Of a DNA stretch of 64,000 nt, positions 1 to 8,435 are shown one piece after another; within the stretch, counting starts at the first letter, position 1; every line of letters starts with the position of its first letter. This stretch comes from Paludibaculum fermentans. Lineage in GTDB: Bacteria; Acidobacteriota; Terriglobia; Bryobacterales; Bryobacteraceae. Below the pieces are notes generated by a model. That model was not told where the DNA came from. It saw only the letters and a list, made by a program, of their open reading frames with translations, and made no database searches. A program made the position numbers and the translations under genes. The stretch is from positions 9,129,501-9,193,500 of the forward strand of contig NZ_CP063849.1 in assembly GCF_015277775.1 (NCBI RefSeq). The letters run 5' to 3'.

Positions 1-2422
1 GTGCCCCCGCGCCCGGCAGCGAGAAGTTGCCCTCATACTGCCGCACCAGGTGCAGCCCGCGCGAACCCGAGTAGCCCACTTCGGCAAACCAGTCCTTCGG
101 CAGTTGCCGCTGGATATTGAAGTTCCACTGGTGCGCGCTCGACAGCTTCGGATCGCGCTCAAACGAGCTGAACTGCAGCCCCGTGGCTTTCGTGAAATCA
201 GTGGAGCCGGAGGGCGGCCCGCCCGCCAGAACCACGGCCGGGCTCGTCGTGCTGCCCGCCAGGCTCACGCCGTAAGCAAAAGGCGGATTCCCGATCAGGA
301 ACTCGTTATCCCCGAACGGCTCCATGTAGGTGTAGTACAGTCCGTATCCGGCACGAATGACCGTGGCGTCGTTCGCCTTGTACGCAAAGCCCACGCGCGG
401 CATGAAGTTGTTCTTGTCCGTCGTGACCAGCGCCCGGTCGTAGCGCGAACCGTTCGCCGCGTAGACCAGCTTGGCCTGCCCCGGAACCGTGTCGATGTCA
501 AAGATCCCCATCTTGTTGTACTTCTCCACCCACGGCGGCGAGACCTCATACCGCAAGCCCAGGTTCACCGTCAGCCGGTTGGTGATCTTCCAGTCGTCCT
601 GCGCATAGAGGCTCAGGTTGTACGTCCGCAACTGAACGTTTACCGGAGTATTCCAGCTCCACGAGTTCGAGTAGCCCAGCAGGAAATCGGCTGCGCCGTC
701 CCCCGTATACTGCGAGTTGAAACTGTAGTTGCCCACCGCATTCCGCTGGTTCAGGATGTTGTTCTGCGACCGCAGGAACCCCGCCCCGAACTTGAAATTG
801 TGCCGCCCGCGGATCCACGTCAGATCCCCCGAAAGCTGCCGGTTCTGCGAGTCGCGATCGACCGGATTGAAGCCGCCGATGCCCAGCGCCCGGTAGCCCG
901 TGAGACTCATCTGCGAGAACCCGCCGGGAATCGTGTTGTCGCCGCCCTTGATCCCATACTTCGCGTTCAGCAACTGCCCCTGCGTCGAGGCCGGATTGTC
1001 GCGCTTGAACAGCGTGAAGTTCCAGCCCGCGCGGACCGAGAGCAGCAGCGTCGGTGTGAAGATGTGATTCCAGCCCGCGCCCGTGTTGTAGCCCTCGGTG
1101 ATGTAGTCCAGGTTGCCGCCGCCATAGGCGGGCGCCGGCAACGAGGGCGTATCCGGCACCGAGACGTCCTGCTTGCTCAACCGCCAGAAGGCCGTATCCT
1201 TCGTGCCCAGGTTCTGGTCCACCCGCACGTCCCACTTGTCCACGTCCTGCCAGCGCGGCGACAAAAACGTGTAGTTCGACGCCAGGTTCGACGACAGCGG
1301 AGTGGGATACAGATTGATCAGCCCGCTCGCCACCGGATCGAGCCGCGAAGAGGGGATCACATTGTTTGCGAACACCTGCCCGTTGGTGGGATCCACCAGC
1401 TTCTTGGAGGTCAGTTCGCCAAAGTCGCCCGTCCGCATCCGCAGCGTGGGGATCGTGCTCACCACTGTGCTCGTCTCCCGCACCCTCGTCCCTTCGTAGT
1501 CGCCGAAGATGAACGTCCGGTTCCTTCCGTTGAACAGCTTCGGAATCACCCCCGGAGCGCCAAACGAGAAGCCATACTGGTTCCGCTTGAACGGCGGCTT
1601 GGCCGCGCCGGCCGGCGTGAAGTAGTTCAACGCGTCCAGCTTCTCGTTGCGCAGGAACTCGAACGCCGACCCGTGCACCTGGTTCGTCCCTGACTTCAGC
1701 GTCAGGTTCACAATCGCCCCCATCGCGCGCCCGAACTCGGCCGAGTACGCGTTGGTTTGCACCTTGAACTCCTGCACGGCGTCAATGGAAGGCTGCACCA
1801 TCTCGGCCCGCCGGCCCGCTCCGGCCAACTCCACGGAATTGTTGTCGATGCCGTCGATCAGGTAGTTGTTCTGCGTCACCCGCTGGCCGCCCGAACTGAA
1901 GCCGCCAAAGCGGCTGCCCGGCGCCGACGGCACCGCCCCCGTTGAGAGCAGGGCCAGGTCGCCGTAGTACCTGCCGTTGAGCGGCATCTCCACGATCCGC
2001 TTGTTGTCGATCACCTGGCCTTGGCTCGCTTCGACAGTGTTGAGCTGCTGGCTCTGCTCGACCACGTCGATCTTCTCCGAAACCGAGCCAACCTCGAGTG
2101 TGAAGTTCACCTCGAGCCGCTGATCTACGGCGAGGGCGACATTGCCCAGCGTCGCGAGCTTGAACCCCGGCTTCTCCGCCGCGACGTCATACCGGCCTGG
2201 GCCCAGCAACGGCACCGTATACAAGCCGGACTCGTTCGAAACCGCGGTCCGTTCCACGTTTGTACCCGCATTCTTGACCTTTACCGAGGCGCCGGCCACT
2301 ACCGCTCCACTGGCATCCGCCACCCGTCCGGTAATCTGCCCTGTCTGCCCGTAAGCCGCCGATCCGGCCGCTAAGCTCAATCCGATCAATAAGATTGCGT
2401 TAAAAGAGAGACGTTTCTGCAT
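1..2422 (-). CDS. Oar-like TonB-dependent receptor, C-terminus beyond the window
   Basis: The minus-strand frame is open from ATG at 2422 to the window edge, giving at least 807 residues; the C-terminal part of the barrel is missing. The product begins with a signal peptide (MQKRLSFNAILLIGLSLAAG, cleavage near AYGQ). A carboxypeptidase-regulatory-like domain (about residues 25-105, TGQITGRVADASGAVVAGA) follows, then a plug-like region with the segments EMPLNGRYYGDL, YLIDGIDNN and AYSAEFGRAMGAIVNLTLKSGTN, and then barrel strands. This is the acidobacterial Oar-like outer-membrane receptor architecture. Such proteins are presumed to import large or glycan-type ligands, but the substrate cannot be read from the sequence. 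A Shine-Dalgarno AAGGTGG lies 9 bases before the ATG. It has its own promoter and is separate from the siderophore-receptor operon upstream. Confidence 0.93.
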   Translation of the reverse strand, partial: MQKRLSFNAILLIGLSLAAGSAAYGQTGQITGRVADASGAVVAGASVKVKNAGTNVERTAVSNESGLYTVPLLGPGRYDVAAEKPGFKLATLGNVALAVDQRLEVNFTLEVGSVSEKIDVVEQSQQLNTVEASQGQVIDNKRIVEMPLNGRYYGDLALLSTGAVPSAPGSRFGGFSSGGQRVTQNNYLIDGIDNNSVELAGAGRRAEMVQPSIDAVQEFKVQTNAYSAEFGRAMGAIVNLTLKSGTNQVHGSAFEFLRNEKLDALNYFTPAGAAKPPFKRNQYGFSFGAPGVIPKLFNGRNRTFIFGDYEGTRVRETSTVVSTIPTLRMRTGDFGELTSKKLVDPTNGQVFANNVIPSSRLDPVASGLINLYPTPLSSNLASNYTFLSPRWQDVDKWDVRVDQNLGTKDTAFWRLSKQDVSVPDTPSLPAPAYGGGNLDYITEGYNTGAGWNHIFTPTLLLSVRAGWNFTLFKRDNPASTQGQLLNAKYGIKGGDNTIPGGFSQMSLTGYRALGIGGFNPVDRDSQNRQLSGDLTWIRGRHNFKFGAGFLRSQNNILNQRNAVGNYSFNSQYTGDGAADFLLGYSNSWSWNTPVNVQLRTYNLSLYAQDDWKITNRLTVNLGLRYEVSPPWVEKYNKMGIFDIDTVPGQAKLVYAANGSRYDRALVTTDKNNFMPRVGFAYKANDATVIRAGYGLYYTYMEPFGDNEFLIGNPPFAYGVSLAGSTTSPAVVLAGGPPSGSTDFTKATGLQFSSFERDPKLSSAHQWNFNIQRQLPKDWFAEVGYSGSRGLHLVRQYEGNFSLPGAGA

Positions 2423-2454
2423 GTTGAATTCCCACCTTCCAGCTCCTCGCTGGC

Positions 2455-2468
2455 TTTACTAGAGTAAA
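2455..2468. promoter_or_regulatory. Inverted repeat, possible operator
   Basis: TTTACT-AG-AGTAAA is a 6-base inverted repeat with a 2-base centre. It lies just downstream of the -10 box of the receptor promoter, over or next to the expected transcription start. The position suits a repressor site. No cognate regulator is evident nearby. Confidence 0.4.
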
Positions 2469-2475
2469 CCGATCT

Positions 2476-2504
2476 ATTTTATATACTACTATGTCGATTG
2501 ACAA
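2476..2504 (-). promoter_or_regulatory. Sigma70-type promoter of the Oar-like receptor gene
   Basis: On the minus strand TTGTCA (2504-2499) and TAAAAT (2481-2476) are separated by exactly 17 bases. This is close to the consensus -35/-10 arrangement, and it lies about 55 bases before the receptor ATG in a visibly AT-rich island. Confidence 0.7.
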
Positions 2505-2525
2505 AGGGGAATAAAAAAGAGCCGG

Positions 2526-4862
2526 CTAGAAACGGTATCTCACCCGCAGCGTGATCGACCTCGGCACACCCGGACAGCCCGCATCCTGCGACGAAAAGTC
2601 GTCCGCGATATAGAACCGGTCCGCCAGGTTGGTCGCCGAAACCACCGCCGACACGTTGCCGAACCGGACGCCCAGTGACGACGTGAGCAGCGTGTACGAC
2701 GGCAGCCACTGCGGGTTCACGACGTTATCCCGCAATGGCCGCGAGCCCACATACGCCGCACTGTTTGTCCACGTAAACCTCGCAAGCTGCAGGGTCACCC
2801 CGCCGCCCGCGATGTTGGCCGGACTCATCCGGACCCGGTATCCGCTGAAGTCGGTCGTCAAAGTCGTCCTGAACTCGATGTGCCGCGCATTGTGATGGGC
2901 GTAGTTGGCGAAGACCGAGTGCCCGCCCTTGGGCAGCCGGGCCCGCAACTCCGCCTCAAAGCCCCGCACCCGCGAAGTGGCGTTCACGAACGTGAAGTCG
3001 TCCGGGCCGGATCGGAACGAGCGCTGCCCGTCGATCTTCCTCATATTGAAATAGGAGGCCTCGCCGCTAAGGCGCCCGCTGCGCACCCGCAACCCGCCCT
3101 CCACATTCCGGGTCACCTCCGGCCGCAGCAACTGCGGAATGATCACGTTGTTCTGCGTACTCAGGGCCGGAACCTGCGGCCGGAAACCCTGCGCGAAGTT
3201 CCCAAAGGCCACCACATCCAGCCGCTCGCCGCGCAGCAGTGCCACGTCCGCCGCCACCCTCGGGCTCAGCTTCCACTTGTCATACCCTGCCTGCACCGGA
3301 GTATCCAGCCTCCGCAGCAACTGGTCGAAGTGATCGAACCTCAGCCCCAGGGTGATGCCTACACGGTCAACCTGCACCCTGTCTTGCAGATAAGCACTCT
3401 GCACCGTCTGGTTGAACAACGAAGTCACCGCCGCGCCGCGAATGCCCTTGGGCCCGTTGGCCGCATTCGCCACCGGATTCACATAGTCCGGACCTGTGAA
3501 TGTGGCCGGATTCGTGAAGGTTGGACTCGCCTGCCGCTGGTCGTTCCCCTCGAACGTGGCCCCGCCCAGCAGCGAACTCTTCACCCGGCCCTTCGCCGCG
3601 TCCCAGCGGAGCACCGTGTCGTGGATCCACGTATCCTGCCGCGTATTCGTCTCCGACCACCCCTTGTTCGAGACTGTCGGGGCCGGCAGAATAGTGATGC
3701 CGCCGGTCACGAAGCGGTCGTAGCGGTTGAAGTTGAACGTATTCGTCAGCAGCAGGCGCGGCGTCAGCTCCGTGTCCACCTTCCCGGTGAACGAGTGCAG
3801 TTGCCCCGAAAAGCCGGCACCGTCGATCCCGAAGTTGTCTTCCGGAGTGATTCCGTACAGCGGCCGTCCATTGCGCAACGGAATGATGGAACCGCGGCCC
3901 GCCTCCACGTCGCTGCCCCAGTAGTTCAGCCGCACATTCAGCAGCTTCGAGAACGTGTGGTCCACCGCGAGCGTGCCGAAGTTGGTGTCCCGCCCGGTCT
4001 TCTTCTGATACCCATCCGAGCGCGCCAGGGAGCTCGCGCCGGCGATGCGTCCGCGGCTCCATGGAACATGGAACGACCCCTGCCCTTCGAAAGTCGAGAA
4101 GCTGCCCACCCCAAAGACCAGCTCCGCGCTGGGCCTGGGTTGCGCCTCCGGTACGGTGAAGAACTGCGCCGTGCCGCCGATGGCGCTGCGCCCATAGACC
4201 GACGATGCCGGCCCTTTCACGAACTCCGCCCCCTGCAGCATATTCACCGGAATCATCGTGAGGTCGGCGCTGCCGTTCGCCTGCCGGAACGGAACCCCAT
4301 CCAGCAGCACCAGCACATCGGCCGTATCCCGCAACCCGCGCGTCGAGATCCTTGTATATACATTGCCCTGCGTGGCATGCTGCAGCCCAGCCACGGTCCG
4401 CAGGGCCTCATCGAAGCTGCCGGCGCCCGTGTCGCGCAACTCCTGGGCGCTCACCGTCGAGACCAGAAAGGGTACGTTGAGGGTCTCCTCCTTCACCTTG
4501 CTGACGGTCTCCACAAAGTTCGCCATCGGTGCCAGCGCGAGTTCGATCGCCAGCTCCTTCGATCCGCCGGCGGCCAGTTCGAACGGCACCTCTCGCGGGG
4601 AGAAGCCCGCCTGGCTGACCGTCAGGTGGTAGGTACCCGCCGGCAGGGCGGAGAGGGACACCCGCCCGTTCTCGTCGCTCTGGGCCGAGCGGCGCGCCGA
4701 GCCGGACAGTTCGGCCCGTGCGTCCCGGATGGAGGCTCCACTGGAATCTGTCACCGTCGCGGTGACGGTCCCTGCCGGAGCGGGGTCATTCGGTGCTTGC
4801 CAGGAGTGGGCTTGCAGTGTGAAAAGAAGCGCCAGGATCAGCGCGTTGAGTAGGATTCGCAT
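2526..4862 (-). CDS. TonB-dependent siderophore-type receptor
   Basis: A 778-residue outer-membrane receptor. It has a signal peptide (residues 1-21), a carboxypeptidase-regulatory-like domain (about 30-110, TVTATVTDSSGASIRDA), a plug (about 125-240, with VLLDGVPFRQANGS and EFVKGPASSVYGRSAIGG) and a 22-strand-type barrel ending in the outer-membrane signature VRYRF with terminal Phe. The VYG-x-S/A-x-GG plug motif is typical of ferric-siderophore receptors and differs from the Oar-like receptors elsewhere in this window. Its first 25 bases overlap the end of the PepSY membrane gene, which indicates translational coupling. Import of an iron chelate energised by TonB is the likely role; the ligand is unknown. 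Confidence 0.93.
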   Translation of the reverse strand: MRILLNALILALLFTLQAHSWQAPNDPAPAGTVTATVTDSSGASIRDARAELSGSARRSAQSDENGRVSLSALPAGTYHLTVSQAGFSPREVPFELAAGGSKELAIELALAPMANFVETVSKVKEETLNVPFLVSTVSAQELRDTGAGSFDEALRTVAGLQHATQGNVYTRISTRGLRDTADVLVLLDGVPFRQANGSADLTMIPVNMLQGAEFVKGPASSVYGRSAIGGTAQFFTVPEAQPRPSAELVFGVGSFSTFEGQGSFHVPWSRGRIAGASSLARSDGYQKKTGRDTNFGTLAVDHTFSKLLNVRLNYWGSDVEAGRGSIIPLRNGRPLYGITPEDNFGIDGAGFSGQLHSFTGKVDTELTPRLLLTNTFNFNRYDRFVTGGITILPAPTVSNKGWSETNTRQDTWIHDTVLRWDAAKGRVKSSLLGGATFEGNDQRQASPTFTNPATFTGPDYVNPVANAANGPKGIRGAAVTSLFNQTVQSAYLQDRVQVDRVGITLGLRFDHFDQLLRRLDTPVQAGYDKWKLSPRVAADVALLRGERLDVVAFGNFAQGFRPQVPALSTQNNVIIPQLLRPEVTRNVEGGLRVRSGRLSGEASYFNMRKIDGQRSFRSGPDDFTFVNATSRVRGFEAELRARLPKGGHSVFANYAHHNARHIEFRTTLTTDFSGYRVRMSPANIAGGGVTLQLARFTWTNSAAYVGSRPLRDNVVNPQWLPSYTLLTSSLGVRFGNVSAVVSATNLADRFYIADDFSSQDAGCPGVPRSITLRVRYRF

Positions 4863-6073
4863 GATTTCGAACTCTGTGGAATAGGAGAGAAACGCCGTTT
4901 CCAGCGTTTGGAAAGCGACCGGTTCCAGTACATGAGCAGGCCCGTGACCGACAGCGCAAACGGCGCCAGCCCGATCAGGACATACAGCACCATCACTGCG
5001 TACACCGCGATGGGCCCCAGGCCAAAGCCGCCGCCAAACCGGCCGAAGTGCAGCGGCAGCATCAACTTAATGAATTTCGTACCAATCGAGTTGGTGGAGA
5101 ACCGGTCCACATGGATCACCTGCCCGTCCGCCGGCTCCAGGTAGACATTGGACAGCCCCACCCGGTGCCAGTCGTTCGGCTCCTTCAACTTCACGCCAAT
5201 CGCCTTGCCGCTATCGTTCGGGAAGCTGATATAGACCGCCCGTGCCCCGGGCATCGCCGCCTCGGCTAGGCGCAGGTAATCCTCATAGCGGATCCGCCGG
5301 TCCGCCAGCCGCGTCCTCGCCGGTGGGCCGTTGAAGGCGCATGGGTCGATCTCTCCAATGCGGGCCGTGCGCGTCACCCAGGCCGTGGCGGACTTATACG
5401 CATCGGGAAACGCGAAGTACGCGCCGGTGAACGTGACGAATCCGAACAGCAGCGAACTGTAGAACCCCACAACCTTGTGAAGATCGTAGTTCTGGCGCTG
5501 CCACCGGCCGCCCCGCAGGTAGTGCAGGCCCGCCCGCCAGGTCCGACGGCCTGGCCACCAGACCACCAGTCCGGTGAGGGCGAGGATCATCCCGGCAATC
5601 GCCACAATTCCGTTCACCAGGCGGCCCGTTTTGCCGCCCAGCAGATCCGCATGCAGGCTCCAGAGCCATTGCAGGAACTTGTTCGTGTAGTCATCGCGCC
5701 CAATCAGCACTGCGCGGTACTGGTCCACGAAGTTGTGGACCCGGTGCCCCTCCGGTGTGGTGGATCTCAGGTTCCAGGCCGTCTCCGGCCCGGTGTCGAA
5801 GGCCGCATTGAAGACCCGGTCGCGCGGATGCTCGCGCAGCACCGCCGCAACGAGGTCGTCCAACGGGAGCCGCCGGGCGTCCGGTTTGACGCTCGACGTC
5901 CCGGGTGTCGACATGTAGTTCATCTCCACCCGGAACACAACGATGGCTCCGCTGAGCCCGACAACGCCGAAGACGAGTCCGGCGATCAGGCCCAGCCAGA
6001 GGTGAATCTGGTAAAGCCATGCCCGAAACCGGGTACGGCGCGGCTGGTCGGCAAAGGTAGCGAGTGCACTCAT
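4838..6073 (-). CDS. PepSY-associated transmembrane protein (FoxB/PiuB-like)
   Basis: About 411 residues from ATG at 6073; a TTG 69 bases further upstream is possible but has no better ribosome site. There are four hydrophobic segments: near residues 19-47 (HLWLGLIAGLVFGVVGLSG), about 145-170, about 195-220 and about 355-395. Paired histidine motifs accompany them: IHLWLG, LWSLHADLLGG, DLHKVVGFYSS and LPLHFGRFGG. This is the PepSY_TM layout of putative haem-binding inner-membrane reductases that reduce siderophore-bound iron in the periplasm. The 25-base overlap with the downstream siderophore receptor supports that role: the receptor imports the chelate and this protein releases or reduces the iron. 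Confidence 0.88.
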   Translation of the reverse strand: MSALATFADQPRRTRFRAWLYQIHLWLGLIAGLVFGVVGLSGAIVVFRVEMNYMSTPGTSSVKPDARRLPLDDLVAAVLREHPRDRVFNAAFDTGPETAWNLRSTTPEGHRVHNFVDQYRAVLIGRDDYTNKFLQWLWSLHADLLGGKTGRLVNGIVAIAGMILALTGLVVWWPGRRTWRAGLHYLRGGRWQRQNYDLHKVVGFYSSLLFGFVTFTGAYFAFPDAYKSATAWVTRTARIGEIDPCAFNGPPARTRLADRRIRYEDYLRLAEAAMPGARAVYISFPNDSGKAIGVKLKEPNDWHRVGLSNVYLEPADGQVIHVDRFSTNSIGTKFIKLMLPLHFGRFGGGFGLGPIAVYAVMVLYVLIGLAPFALSVTGLLMYWNRSLSKRWKRRFSPIPQSSKSCESYSTR

Positions 6074-6164
6074 GGGAAAAGGGGAATCCGGCCTTAACGC
6101 TGGGAGTAGGCCGACAGGGGCGGGCGGACAGTGTCCACTCAAACAGGGAGTGGACTACAAGCTC

Positions 6165-7058
6165 TTACTTTTTGACTGGTTTCACGGGCGTGGGCGGCGG
6201 CGGCAGCGGAGCCGGATCGAGATATCCGCGCGTGCCGTCCGGCCGGATTGGGCCCGGTCCGAAGCCCAGATGCTCGCGGTCGACGTTGTTCTCGCTGCAC
6301 GAGTACTCGGCCAGCAATTGGCCCGGCTCGCCGGCCACCCACGTCCGCGAGTAAGTGAACGGTTTCGTATAGAACTTCGGATCCTCAATCAGCGTCTCGA
6401 CGTGCAGGTGGTCGGCATCGGGCCGGGTCCACCGCTCGACGACGTGCAGGGTGTCGCCATGCGGGCTCCCGTTTTCGTCGGCCCAGACCTGCGTGTCCTT
6501 AAACCCAATGGAGTCAATCACCAGCGTGTCGCCCTCCCAGTGCCCGATCTCCTCGCCGAAGAACGAGGGATCGGGATCCTCGGAGTGCTTCCGGCCATCC
6601 ACGGGAATCAGCCGGTAGTAGGTGTAGAAGTAGAGGAACGACACCAGCTTCGGAGTCTGCATCACCATGAACGGCAGGCCGCTGGCGTTGTGCCGCGGAA
6701 TCCCGCCGATGATGCACACCGCTTCCGGATCCACCGTCGCCGTGGTGTTGTGCTTCCAGGCCGCCTCGCCGGCCGGCGTCAGCGGCAGCTTCAGGCCCGG
6801 CAGATCCTTCGCGATATTGCCCACCGGCTTCGTGTTTCGGGTTCCTTTCCAGAAGCCGTTGAAATCGGGGCGGCCATCCGCGGTGCGCGGTGTTGGCTTG
6901 GAAGTGCCTTTCTTATCAGCGCCAATCAGATCACCATAAGGCGATTCGGCGGGCTGGTCGGTCGGCTTCGGGGCGGTCGACTGAGCGGCCAGGCGGTCTC
7001 CGGCAATCAGGAGGACTCCAGCCAGAATTGTGAGTGCTGAGTGGTTTTGGATGGGCAT
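6165..7058 (-). CDS. Secreted conserved hypothetical protein (acidobacterial family)
   Basis: A 297-residue exported protein: signal peptide about 1-25, then a conserved body. Recognisable segments are TADGRPDFNGFWKG (about 58-71), a Cys within VDPEAVCIIGGIPRH (about 110), EEIGHWEGDTLVIDSIGF (about 168-186) and a proline-rich tail (PLPPPPTPVKPVKK). Proteins with the 'ADGRPDxxGFW' and 'GHWEGDTLVxD' segments are frequent in Acidobacteriota and often lie next to DUF6152 genes, as here. Their function is unknown to me. It is the first gene of the minus-strand unit that continues into the PepSY protein (91-base gap), and it is divergent from the DUF6152 gene. It has no obvious Shine-Dalgarno sequence before the ATG. 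Confidence 0.85.
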   Translation of the reverse strand: MPIQNHSALTILAGVLLIAGDRLAAQSTAPKPTDQPAESPYGDLIGADKKGTSKPTPRTADGRPDFNGFWKGTRNTKPVGNIAKDLPGLKLPLTPAGEAAWKHNTTATVDPEAVCIIGGIPRHNASGLPFMVMQTPKLVSFLYFYTYYRLIPVDGRKHSEDPDPSFFGEEIGHWEGDTLVIDSIGFKDTQVWADENGSPHGDTLHVVERWTRPDADHLHVETLIEDPKFYTKPFTYSRTWVAGEPGQLLAEYSCSENNVDREHLGFGPGPIRPDGTRGYLDPAPLPPPPTPVKPVKK

Positions 7059-7074
7059 AGGGTTGGTTTGGATC

Positions 7075-7102
7075 TTGACTATAACACGAAAACAGTTATT
7101 GT
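7075..7102 (+). promoter_or_regulatory. Promoter of the DUF6152 gene with internal inverted repeat
   Basis: TTGACT (7075-7080) and TATTGT (7097-7102) are spaced by 16 bases. The spacer contains ATAAC-N9-GTTAT (7081-7099), a 5-base inverted repeat covering the region between the two boxes. It lies in the 80-base divergent gap between the secreted protein at 7058 and DUF6152 at 7139, so one regulator could control both directions. Confidence 0.5.
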
Positions 7103-7138
7103 AGATAGAATTAGTCGTCTGATGAAAGGAGACTCAAT

Positions 7139-7555
7139 TTGAAGTCAAGATTTGCGCTGATGGCGGCCGTAGCTGTCTTCGCGGCGGCCGTTCCCGTGGT
7201 GGCCCACCACTCGTTCGCCGCTGAGTTTGATGCCAGCAAGGCAGTCCGGTTGACGGGCACGCTCACCAAGATTGAATGGACGAATCCGCACTCGTACTTC
7301 TACCTCGACGTGAAGAACGAGAAGGGCCAGGTGGAGAACTGGGCCTGTGAGGGCGCCGGCCCCGGAGCCCTCTCCCGCCGTGGGTTCAAGAAGGGCGATA
7401 TCAAGCTGGGCGACACCTTGATTGTGGATGGATACCGGGCCAAGGACGGCTCCCGGTTGATCGACGGCCGCCGCGTGACGCTGCCGGACGGTCGCAATAT
7501 CTATGGCGGCACGCCCGGCGATGGTGGACCGGGCGACAACGCTCCGGGCCGCTAA
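7139..7555 (+). CDS. DUF6152 family exported protein
   Basis: 138 residues from a TTG start backed by a strong Shine-Dalgarno (AAGGAGA, 8 bases upstream). There is a signal peptide (about 1-22, MKSRFALMAAVAVFAAAVPVVA), then HHSFAAEFDASKAVRLTG, IEWTNPHSYFYLDV and a GDTLIVDGYRAKDG segment, giving a small beta-barrel-like domain. The N-terminal HHSFAAEFD and TNPHS motifs are hallmarks of DUF6152, a family of unknown function common in Acidobacteriota and Proteobacteria. The neighbours are a divergent secreted protein and a convergent operon of two membrane proteins and a cytochrome, so an envelope redox or small-molecule role is possible. That is inference only. Confidence 0.88.
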   Translation: MKSRFALMAAVAVFAAAVPVVAHHSFAAEFDASKAVRLTGTLTKIEWTNPHSYFYLDVKNEKGQVENWACEGAGPGALSRRGFKKGDIKLGDTLIVDGYRAKDGSRLIDGRRVTLPDGRNIYGGTPGDGGPGDNAPGR

Positions 7556-7564
7556 GCACTGGAG

Positions 7565-7948
7565 TTACCGGACGGGCGGGCGCTTCTCAGGGTGCAGGTC
7601 GTGGCAGCCTCGGCAGGTGGCCTCGAGGCGGCCAAAGGCCTGAAGCGCCTGCTCGAACCGGCCCGCCCGTGCTGACAGCAGCACCTCGCGAGCGGCAGCC
7701 GAGTTTTGGGCCGCCAGGGCCCGCACATCCTCCTGCCCCGCCTTCTTCCACTCCGCTTCCTCCGCCTTGCCCAGCGCCGCCAGCTTTCCGGCCAGCTTCG
7801 CGGACTTTTTCGCATCCCGCGCGGACAGCGCCTCCCACAACTCCTCTTTCCACTCCTGCGCGGCGTCCATCGACTGCTTGCGGTGCTCCGCCGTACCGGC
7901 TGAGGCGAGCACGGCGAACACGAATCCGGTGAGTAGTTTACAGCGCAT
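7565..7948 (-). CDS. Small exported cytochrome c (c'-like, C-terminal CxxCH)
   Basis: 127 residues from ATG 7948, preceded by GAGGAG 4 bases upstream. The same frame is open far further upstream, but that part is a shadow of the membrane gene. It has a signal peptide (about 1-20), then a charged helical stretch (about 25-105, rich in Ala, Lys and Glu) and a single haem motif C112-R-G-C115-H116 close to the C-terminus. A helical body with haem attachment at the C-terminal end is the layout of cytochrome c'/c556-type proteins. It is the last gene of a three-gene unit after two DUF6644-like membrane proteins (gap 8 bases), so it may exchange electrons with them. Its end is 9 bases from the convergent DUF6152 gene. 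Confidence 0.8.
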   Translation of the reverse strand: MRCKLLTGFVFAVLASAGTAEHRKQSMDAAQEWKEELWEALSARDAKKSAKLAGKLAALGKAEEAEWKKAGQEDVRALAAQNSAAAREVLLSARAGRFEQALQAFGRLEATCRGCHDLHPEKRPPVR

Positions 7949-7956
7949 GCGGCTCC

Positions 7957-8433
7957 TCACAGAAACCCGATCGCCCGGCCCGCCAGGCCCACGCCCAACC
8001 ACAGCGTGAGCGAGACCACAGCAGAGAGCTTGGCCAGCCGGCCGGGCTGCGTGCCCGGTGCGATGTCCTGTGCGCGCCGGTGGAGGGTCAGGTAGAAGGC
8101 CAGCACCAGGACGAAAAGCAGCATTTTCAGGCGGAAGGCCGGATGGTAGTAGCACTTCATCGCCTCGGCGGAGACCAATAGGGCGCCCGAGACCACCGCC
8201 CCGGCCAGTCCCATCCAGAACAGCGGAGCGAGCTCCCGGCCCACCTTGGAAGAGACCGTGCGGCTCAGCCCGATGCCGAGAATGGCCAGGTCGCCAATCA
8301 GGATCGCTCCGCCGAGCGCGGTCAAGGCCACCAGGTGCAGCATCTCCACCGAGGCGAAACCCCACTTCGAATTGCGCATCACATCGAACAGCGGAGCGGC
8401 GGCAAGCCATTGAAAAATAGAGAGGAGAGACAT
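7957..8433 (-). CDS. DUF6644-like four-helix membrane protein, copy 2
   Basis: 158 residues from ATG 8433 (MSLLSIFQWLAAAPLFDVM), which lies 2 bases after the stop of its paralogue, so the genes are translationally coupled. It has four hydrophobic segments (about 28-50, 70-92, 102-122, 132-155) with conserved polar residues inside or beside them (VEMLHLVAL, LVSAEAMKCYYHPAFRLKMLL, LTLHRRAQD). It aligns by eye over its full length with the upstream gene: FQWL start, E-x2-H, A-E-A-x-K-x-Y, F-R-x-K and a GxGLAGRAI end. Family assignment to DUF6644 is from memory and moderate. The conserved His and Glu in helices and the adjacent cytochrome suggest a haem or quinone role, not shown. Confidence 0.78.
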   Translation of the reverse strand: MSLLSIFQWLAAAPLFDVMRNSKWGFASVEMLHLVALTALGGAILIGDLAILGIGLSRTVSSKVGRELAPLFWMGLAGAVVSGALLVSAEAMKCYYHPAFRLKMLLFVLVLAFYLTLHRRAQDIAPGTQPGRLAKLSAVVSLTLWLGVGLAGRAIGFL

Positions 8434-8435
8434 GT

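Noticed and set aside
50-1693. Long plus-strand open frame of over 500 codons
   Set aside because: It is antisense to the Oar-like receptor, is Arg/His/Val-rich low-information text, and has no ribosome site. GC-rich DNA opposite a real gene commonly stays open.
2880-4853. 657-codon plus-strand frame
   Set aside because: Exactly antisense to the siderophore receptor, whose protein motifs are clear on the minus strand.
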